Below are positions 59,537 through 64,000 of a stretch of DNA of 64,000 bases, in pieces. The notes under the pieces were generated by a model, which saw only the letters and a program-made list of their open reading frames with translations, did no database searches and had not been told where the DNA came from. Source of the stretch: Pedobacter sp. MC2016-05. Its GTDB lineage: Bacteria; Bacteroidota; Bacteroidia; Sphingobacteriales; Sphingobacteriaceae. Location of the stretch: NCBI RefSeq assembly GCF_026239735.1, contig NZ_JAPIVT010000018.1:1-64000 (forward strand), read 5' to 3'. Position 1 is the stretch's first letter; each line of letters begins with the position of its first letter. The position numbers and the translations under genes were made by a program.

Positions 59537-62080
59537 TTAAAATCCACCTAATTGTTGTGCGATACTAAAGTGGAACTGGCCTTTGTTCGAATCAGGTAAT
59601 CCTGGAATCGCATCAAAACCGTAACCATAATCAATACCCAATAAACCAAATATCGGTAGAAAGATTCTCGCACCTACACCAACTGATCTTCTCACGTTGA
59701 AAGGATTAAAATCACTAAACTTATTCCAAGTATTACCACCTTCGGCAAAAGCCAATACGAAAGCAGTAGCTTGTTGACTTGCAATAACTGGATAACGTGC
59801 TTCTAAAACATATTTGGTGTAAATCGGGCTACCAGATTGTTGTGCAATACGAGGATCTGAACCTACTGGAATAACTGTATTGTTTGCATAACCACGCATC
59901 GCGATTAATTCTGATCCTTGTAAGAAATCAAATCCTTGCATACCATCACCACCTAATTTGAAACGCTCAAACGCTGATTGACCTACTGCACTGTTGTATT
60001 GGCCCAAGAAACCAAACTGTGCCTGTGCTTTAATTACTAAATTACCTGCAACACGTTGGTACCATTGCGAATCAAATTTCCACTTGTGGTATTCAGTAAA
60101 GCGATATTTCTCTTTATCAGGTGCGGTTGCATAATTCACTTTATTAAATAATGAATATGGAGGCGTGGCCTGAATAGTGAAACGAATAAATGAACCCGAT
60201 TTAGGGAAAATTGGTGAATCTCTTGAGTCACGGCTGATTTCTTGCGATAAGTTTAAATTGTAAGAGGTACCCGAAGTAAATAAATAACCTGGGTAGTTAC
60301 TTAAAATATACTGCTGTAAGTTAACGGCATGGCTCAACTGGAAATAATTATCCGGCCAGTTTAATCTTCTACCCAAACTCACGGTAACACCATTTAAACG
60401 GATTTTCTGGAACTGAGAGTTATCCGAATTTAAACCGTTTGACTGTAGTGAGGTAAAAGCACTTACACCAAAACTCACTGGCTTTTCTCCACCAAACCAT
60501 GGCTGAGAGAAAGAGAAGCTATAAGATTGATAGTATTTACCATTCGTTTGTCCACGTAAACTTAGTTTTTGTCCATCTCCTTTTGGAAGTGGTTTATAAG
60601 CTTTCAGGTTAAATAAATTTCTTAATGAGAAGTTATTGAAAGTTAATCCTAAGGTACCGATAATACGGCCACCACCAAAACCACCTGATAACTCAATCTG
60701 ATCTGAAGGTTTCTCCTCTACAGCATACTCAATATCAACCGTTCCATCTGCAGGATTAGGACGAGGAGTAGGAACTGTCTTCGACTCATCAAAGTTACCT
60801 AACTGACCAATCTCACGAATGGTACGAATTAAGTCACTTTTATTAAATTTTTGCCCCGGCTTGGTACGAATCTCACGTAACACAACCTTATCATTGGTAA
60901 TTGTATTCCCTTTTAAAGTAATTCTATTGTTGGTGTATTGCGGCCCTTCATACATTCGCATTTCTACGTCAACCGTATCGCCATAAATTTTGGTTTGTAC
61001 CGGATCAATATTGAAAGTTAAATAGCCATTATCGGTGTACATACTGTTGATATCGCCACCATTTTCACCGCCGCCGTTTAATTTCTTGTTTAACCTTTCT
61101 TCACTAAATACATCGCCTTTCTCAATGGTTAAAACTTTATTTAAAATACTATCAGGATAGATGGCATTTCCAGCCCAGGTAATATTACCGAAGTAATATT
61201 TCTTTCCTTCATATAAATCCATTTTAATATTTACCCTTTTCTTATTGTATTGGTAAATACTATCTTTCAGTAATTCAGCATCACGGTATCCCTTTTCATG
61301 CATCTTACCAATCATCTTCACTTTATTCTCTTCATATTTTTCTTTAGAGAATTTTCCTGAACCCCAAAAACGCCACCATGCAAATTGCTTAGGATTTTTT
61401 AAGTACTTTCTAAGCTTAGCGGCTTTAAAATCCTTGTTTCCAGTAAATTCGATACGTTGAACTTTTACACGGCTACCTTTATCAATATTCGCTTCCAATA
61501 CCACGCTATTTTCAGCATTTGGATCTTTACGCGTTTTGTAATCTATTGTAGTGAAAAAATAACCTTTATCTAGCATGTACTTCTTTACAATAGCCGAAGT
61601 AGTGTTGTATAAGTTGTCATTTACAATTTTCCCGGTTTTATCATTAAGTTTTTCCTGAATAGCCGTTTTTTGCGATTTACTGATTCCCTTTAAATCGATT
61701 GAACTTAAACGAGGACGTTCAACCACTTCGATTTCGAAATACACAGAATCCTGAACGAATTTTTCGATATTAATTTTAACATCATCAAACAATCCCTGTG
61801 CCCAAAGCGTTTTAATTGCATCAGAAGTAGCCTCACCAGGAAGAGTAACTTTATCTCCCTTTGTTAATTTTGATAAGGTGATTAATACATCTTTATCGAG
61901 ATATTGCGTTCCTGTAACGGTTGTGCCACCAATGATATATTCTTTTGGACTAAAATAATCGAGATCTAAGCCTCCAACTTTTAAAGATGGGGTTGCTGGC
62001 GCCTTACCTGTCGGACGTATTTGCGCAAAGGCTGGAGCAGCTAAAATGACTAGGATTAAAACTTGAAATATTCTTTTCAT
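59537..62080 (-). CDS. bamA: BamA, outer membrane protein assembly factor
   Basis: This essential outer-membrane protein inserts beta-barrels together with BamD (encoded at 1140). The 847-residue product has a signal peptide (MKRIFQVLILVILAAPAFAQ), about five POTRA domains over residues 60-470 and a C-terminal barrel of the BamA/TamA (Omp85) type ending IDYGYGFDAIPGLPD and QLGGF. The barrel shows the Omp85 segment with GGDGMQGFDF. The start at 62080 was preferred because the longer frame from 62149 would add an improbable leader. It is followed by the two skp genes. Confidence 0.94.
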   Translation of the reverse strand: MKRIFQVLILVILAAPAFAQIRPTGKAPATPSLKVGGLDLDYFSPKEYIIGGTTVTGTQYLDKDVLITLSKLTKGDKVTLPGEATSDAIKTLWAQGLFDDVKINIEKFVQDSVYFEIEVVERPRLSSIDLKGISKSQKTAIQEKLNDKTGKIVNDNLYNTTSAIVKKYMLDKGYFFTTIDYKTRKDPNAENSVVLEANIDKGSRVKVQRIEFTGNKDFKAAKLRKYLKNPKQFAWWRFWGSGKFSKEKYEENKVKMIGKMHEKGYRDAELLKDSIYQYNKKRVNIKMDLYEGKKYYFGNITWAGNAIYPDSILNKVLTIEKGDVFSEERLNKKLNGGGENGGDINSMYTDNGYLTFNIDPVQTKIYGDTVDVEMRMYEGPQYTNNRITLKGNTITNDKVVLREIRTKPGQKFNKSDLIRTIREIGQLGNFDESKTVPTPRPNPADGTVDIEYAVEEKPSDQIELSGGFGGGRIIGTLGLTFNNFSLRNLFNLKAYKPLPKGDGQKLSLRGQTNGKYYQSYSFSFSQPWFGGEKPVSFGVSAFTSLQSNGLNSDNSQFQKIRLNGVTVSLGRRLNWPDNYFQLSHAVNLQQYILSNYPGYLFTSGTSYNLNLSQEISRDSRDSPIFPKSGSFIRFTIQATPPYSLFNKVNYATAPDKEKYRFTEYHKWKFDSQWYQRVAGNLVIKAQAQFGFLGQYNSAVGQSAFERFKLGGDGMQGFDFLQGSELIAMRGYANNTVIPVGSDPRIAQQSGSPIYTKYVLEARYPVIASQQATAFVLAFAEGGNTWNKFSDFNPFNVRRSVGVGARIFLPIFGLLGIDYGYGFDAIPGLPDSNKGQFHFSIAQQLGGF

Positions 62081-62233
62081 TAAAATAATTTGTTCAGTAA
62101 TGGCCACGAAGGTAACAATGTTTTTTTTAGCAAAATTTACATTTGCCATGTTTCCCTTATTATGGTTTCATTTATCGTATAAAAGTGGTGCTAAGTTAGT
62201 TTAAACGCTTGTTAAAAAGTGTTAAAAGAAAAA

Positions 62234-62974
62234 TTAGTTCAATTGTTCGCTAATTTTTCCGAAACGGCGTTCGCGTTTTTGATAGTCAACAATAGCCTCA
62301 AAGAGATCTTCTCTTCTAAAATCTGGCCACAAAACGTCAGTGAAATAAAACTCCGTATAAGCCATTTGCCAAAGCAAATAATTACTTATCCGATGTTCGC
62401 CACTTGTTCTGATCATTAACTCCGGGTCAGGAATATTTACGGTTGTAAGTTTCGATGAAAAGAGACCCTCATCGATATCATCCATAGAGATTGTATTATC
62501 TTTTACGGCTTCAGCAATTTTTCTGGCCGCCTCAACAATTTCCCATTTTGCACTATAGCTAAGGGCCAGTGTTAAGGTACATTTTTCGTTGTGGGCAGTC
62601 TTATCCATTGCTTCTTTCAAATCATCAATACACTCTTGTGGTAAAGATGATATGTTGCCAATGGCATTAAGCTTAACTTTATTTTTGTTGAGCGTTTCGG
62701 TTTCTCTGTTAATTGTTGAGATCAGGATTTGCATCAAAGCATCAACCTCTTCCTTCGGACGATTCCAGTTTTCAGTAGAAAAAGCATAAAGGGTTAGGTA
62801 TTCAATACCTACTTCAACACAGCCTTCTACAATATCTTTTACAGATAGCACACCTTGCTCATGCCCAAAAACACGTACTTTTCCCTGGCCTTTTGCCCAT
62901 CTTCCATTCCCATCCATGATAACGGCAATGTGCTTTGGCAGGCGGCTATAGTCTATTTGTTCTTTAAAATCCAT
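62234..62974 (-). CDS. uppS: UppS, undecaprenyl diphosphate synthase
   Basis: This cis-prenyltransferase elongates farnesyl diphosphate to undecaprenyl diphosphate, the lipid carrier for peptidoglycan. The 246-residue product carries the IMDGNGRWAKGQG motif with catalytic Asp, YAFSTENWNRP, and the C-terminal RTSGEHRISNYLLWQMAYTE signature. The length is normal. It lies 19 bases after the DUF6089 gene, and about 150 bases upstream of bamA. Confidence 0.95.
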   Translation of the reverse strand: MDFKEQIDYSRLPKHIAVIMDGNGRWAKGQGKVRVFGHEQGVLSVKDIVEGCVEVGIEYLTLYAFSTENWNRPKEEVDALMQILISTINRETETLNKNKVKLNAIGNISSLPQECIDDLKEAMDKTAHNEKCTLTLALSYSAKWEIVEAARKIAEAVKDNTISMDDIDEGLFSSKLTTVNIPDPELMIRTSGEHRISNYLLWQMAYTEFYFTDVLWPDFRREDLFEAIVDYQKRERRFGKISEQLN

Positions 62975-62993
62975 TAATTAAGTCAAAATCAGC

Positions 62994-63797
62994 TTAAAAC
63001 GAGTAGCATTTTGAGGATACAAAGGTAAAAGATATGCCAACACTAACAAATAGATAAGTGTCCCTTTTTCTAAAATCTCCTCTTTGGGTTCCTGCAACAC
63101 CAATTTGACTGATAGATGGATCGGATAAATTGATGCGATTTCCATCTGAACCAACAAATACCTGTTTATCGCTGTCCGGATACCTTCCGCTAACGTCGTC
63201 AATATAGTCAGTCAACGGCGTTCTATAGCCTAATTCGGTAAAAACAGTCCAGGTATCTTTATAATTGTATCGTAAACCCACGCCATAAGGAATGGTTAAA
63301 ACGGCATTTCTATATCCATTCTCTTGTCCTTCTGTAGCCAGTCTATCCAAACGATAGGTTTCACCGTCGTATTTAACTTTTGGTTTAAATACCACAAAAC
63401 CAGCACCGGCAAATAAGTAAGGTGTAAATTGACGGGTTCCACCACCCAAATTGAAATTAAAAAAATTGAAATCAATTAGTGCGCTCAATTCGTTTAAGGA
63501 AGTATTAAAACTTAAGTTTCTTTCTCTGAACTGTGCATTGTTTGATTGTGAATCTTTAGCCTGAATCTGGCCGTAAGTATAGTTTAATCTTACCCCTAAG
63601 TATTGATTGAAGTTTTTCTTTCCATAAACTCCGGCAGAAATACCACTCACTTTTAAAGGATGGTTTTGATTAAGATCACCAATGTATCCTGCGCCGCCGC
63701 CCATCAGCCCTATCTCCCAATTGCCCTCTTGAGCAAAAGATATTTTTCCTCCGGTAATAAGAAATAAGATGATGATTAGGAGTTTATTTAGCGTCAT
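62994..63797 (-). CDS. DUF6089 (PorG-like) outer-membrane protein
   Basis: The 267-residue protein has a signal peptide (about 1-22, ending KISFAQ) and a small outer-membrane barrel. The EIGLMGGGAGYIGDLNQNHPL beginning and the later FTPYLFAGAGFVVFKPK are characteristic of DUF6089, the family related to PorG of the type IX secretion system. Its function outside secretion-competent species is unclear, and no other secretion gene is near. It sits between nadK and uppS, its usual place in Bacteroidota. Confidence 0.85.
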   Translation of the reverse strand: MTLNKLLIIILFLITGGKISFAQEGNWEIGLMGGGAGYIGDLNQNHPLKVSGISAGVYGKKNFNQYLGVRLNYTYGQIQAKDSQSNNAQFRERNLSFNTSLNELSALIDFNFFNFNLGGGTRQFTPYLFAGAGFVVFKPKVKYDGETYRLDRLATEGQENGYRNAVLTIPYGVGLRYNYKDTWTVFTELGYRTPLTDYIDDVSGRYPDSDKQVFVGSDGNRINLSDPSISQIGVAGTQRGDFRKRDTYLFVSVGISFTFVSSKCYSF

Positions 63798-63799
63798 AC

Positions 63800-64000
63800 T
63801 TAGTAGTTACGGGTATCTATGCCCCATAATAATTTATTCCTTAACGTGTTTAAGTAAGTTTCATTGTTAAGACGAATAAGATTTATGCAAAAGTCGGCTT
63901 TTTTTATCGATATTTTAACTGAACGCTCAACCGTTACAGTTCTACTATCACACGAAACCAAAAATTTAGATTCTCTGGCCTCTACTTCGAAGGATAATTT
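63800..64000 (-). CDS. nadK: NAD kinase, C-terminal fragment at the window edge
   Basis: The minus strand from the window edge reads 66 residues to a stop at 63800-63802. The ending TLRNKLLWGIDTRNY is the usual Bacteroidota NadK C-terminus, and LVSCDSRTVTVERSVKISIK is the preceding strand pair. The enzyme phosphorylates NAD to NADP. The rest lies right of the window. The stop is two bases before the DUF6089 start, consistent with an operon. Confidence 0.85.
   Translation of the reverse strand, partial: KLSFEVEARESKFLVSCDSRTVTVERSVKISIKKADFCINLIRLNNETYLNTLRNKLLWGIDTRNY

Noticed and set aside
1..64000. CRISPR arrays, tRNA genes, prophage or defence genes
   Set aside because: No regularly spaced direct repeats, cloverleaf-like sequences, cas genes, phage structural genes or restriction systems were seen.

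Overview
The window is a low-GC chromosomal segment of a Bacteroidota bacterium, most likely Sphingobacteriaceae and Pedobacter-like. The evidence is the Bacteroidota promoter element (TAnnTTTG about 19 bp after TTG) upstream of several genes, a TonB receptor with a carboxypeptidase-like N-terminal domain, many DUF families typical of the phylum (DUF4835, DUF4468, DUF4394, DUF4876, DUF6850, DUF6089), and the gene orders bamD-rpoZ-coaBC-DUF4835-recN and nadK-DUF6089-uppS-bamA-ompH-ompH-murI. The genus is inferred from family resemblance only.

Layout. Positions 1-440 hold three evenly spaced leftward promoters of the kind expected before an rRNA operon lying left of the window. Positions 1140-8812 carry bamD, an omega-like RNA polymerase subunit, coaBC, DUF4835 and recN. 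A BlaI-type repressor and an M56 membrane peptidase gene, with their own operators, sit inside this cluster. Positions 8940-13528 hold a tandem pair of secreted carboxypeptidase-regulatory-domain proteins, a PA0069-type radical SAM protein and an ATP-grasp enzyme. A decayed CAP-domain lipoprotein gene follows (13574-14109), then clpC, a possibly structured non-coding stretch, a small secreted protein, a DUF4394 lipoprotein and ettA. Positions 21309-27241 are small housekeeping and hypothetical genes. Positions 27324-29766 are a porin-ammonium transporter pair, then a YhcC-type radical SAM protein, two amino acid permeases, a membrane pyrophosphatase, a phosphate-selective-type porin and a MarC protein. 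Positions 39578-46499 hold rsmB, a PBP1-type lipoprotein, guaA, a dCMP deaminase, a sugar MFS transporter and a LysE exporter. Positions 47274-48003 are a non-autonomous IS1182-like element inserted in the loop of the terminator of a long-form purF-like gene.

Positions 50178-57074 form a four-gene operon: TonB-dependent receptor, DUF4876 lipoprotein, DUF6850 outer-membrane protein and a di-heme peroxidase with two CxxCH motifs. This is the best candidate here for a poorly described system. Its composition suggests outer-membrane uptake coupled to periplasmic redox chemistry, perhaps of a metal or metal complex, but the substrate cannot be read from the sequence. The window ends with the envelope cluster murI, two ompH/skp genes, bamA, uppS, DUF6089 and the 3' end of nadK.

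No tRNA, CRISPR array, prophage or defence island was recognised. Most of the window is ordinary core chromosome. The items most worth a second look are the triple promoter array, the operator architecture at blaI, the CAP pseudogene, the IS in the terminator loop, the peroxidase operon and a few unusual family variants.
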